Below, piece after piece: positions 63,969 through 64,000 of a stretch of DNA of 64,000 nt. Below the pieces are notes generated by a model, which was not told the DNA's origin, did not search any database, and saw nothing but the letters and a program-made list of their open reading frames with translations. The number at the start of each line of letters is the position of its first letter. Within the stretch, counting starts at the first letter, position 1. The DNA lies in contig CAMDAF010000003.1 in assembly GCA_945888525.1 (NCBI GenBank), positions 1 to 64,000 of the forward strand, in the 5' to 3' direction. The stretch is from Chitinophaga pinensis (lineage in GTDB: Bacteria; Bacteroidota; Bacteroidia; NS11-12g; UBA955). The position numbers and the translations under genes were made by a program.

Positions 63969-64000
63969 ATGGATTGCATCAAACTTTTACCAGACAACAT
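63969..64000 (+). CDS. mutL: DNA mismatch repair protein MutL (3' truncated by the window end)
   Basis: Only ten codons are visible, reading MDCIKLLPDN and the first two bases of a probable Ile codon. This matches the MutL N-terminus of Bacteroidota, where xIxLLPDxIANQIAAGEV is usual. A consensus promoter lies just upstream. The call rests on very little sequence. Confidence 0.55.
   Translation, partial: MDCIKLLPDN

Overview
The window is chromosomal DNA from a member of the Bacteroidota. The evidence is consistent across the whole length. Many genes have the phylum's -7 promoter box TAnnTTTG, Shine-Dalgarno sequences are mostly weak, and the gene content fits: a fused 2-oxoacid dehydrogenase E1, an Omp28-type lipoprotein, a GH3 protein, a GYDIA-type GHMP kinase, an FtsZ ending in LHDNVD and a long MraY. 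The mevalonate route to isoprenoids fits Flavobacteriales or a neighbouring lineage better than groups using the MEP route, but I cannot name a genus. The DNA is AT-rich, densely coding and almost entirely housekeeping.

Layout: 1-1305 is the 3' part of a fused E1 alpha/beta gene. 1443-4846 is a tight recJ-lptB-pth-thioesterase operon. 5012-18015 is a complete 14-gene nuoA-N operon for complex I. On the minus strand, 24224-18018 is a mevalonate operon (fni, mvaA, GYDIA kinase, mvaD, mevalonate kinase, UbiA prenyltransferase). An M1 aminopeptidase and an isoaspartyl peptidase follow (24363-27899). A gene-free stretch of about 500 bp (27900-28418) holds a repeat element with G-rich and C-rich ends. 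Then come pdhC, a small lipoprotein, yraN, a methyltransferase and an outer-membrane protein. The minus strand from 47162 to 32011 is the division and cell-wall (dcw) cluster in the order mraZ-rsmH-ftsL-ftsI-murE-mraY-murD-ftsW-murG-murC-ftsQ-ftsA-ftsZ, with three tandem MraZ boxes upstream. The last part carries two genes of unknown function, an acyl-CoA dehydrogenase, lplA, xerD, an Omp28-like lipoprotein, dgkA, tRNA-Leu(GAG), a second copy of the repeat element, a GH3 gene, tRNA-Leu(UAG), tig-clpP-clpX, a Crp/Fnr regulator, recQ, two glycosyltransferases and the first codons of what looks like mutL.

How they work together: complex I and the 2-oxoacid dehydrogenase parts (E1, E2, lipoate ligase) serve central energy metabolism. 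The mevalonate operon supplies isoprenoid diphosphates, and the linked UbiA enzyme probably consumes one of them. The dcw cluster builds peptidoglycan and the divisome. Trigger factor and ClpXP handle nascent and damaged proteins.

I found no phage, CRISPR array, insertion sequence with a transposase, rRNA or defence system. The best unexplained signals are the dispersed element (two divergent copies, one supplying the C-terminal tail of the GH3 protein, one placing a four-tract G-quadruplex motif next to the pdhC promoter), -7 boxes lying only 4-9 nt from start codons at seven genes (probably leaderless mRNAs), the MraZ boxes, and a glycosyltransferase whose only plausible start codon is CTG or ATT.
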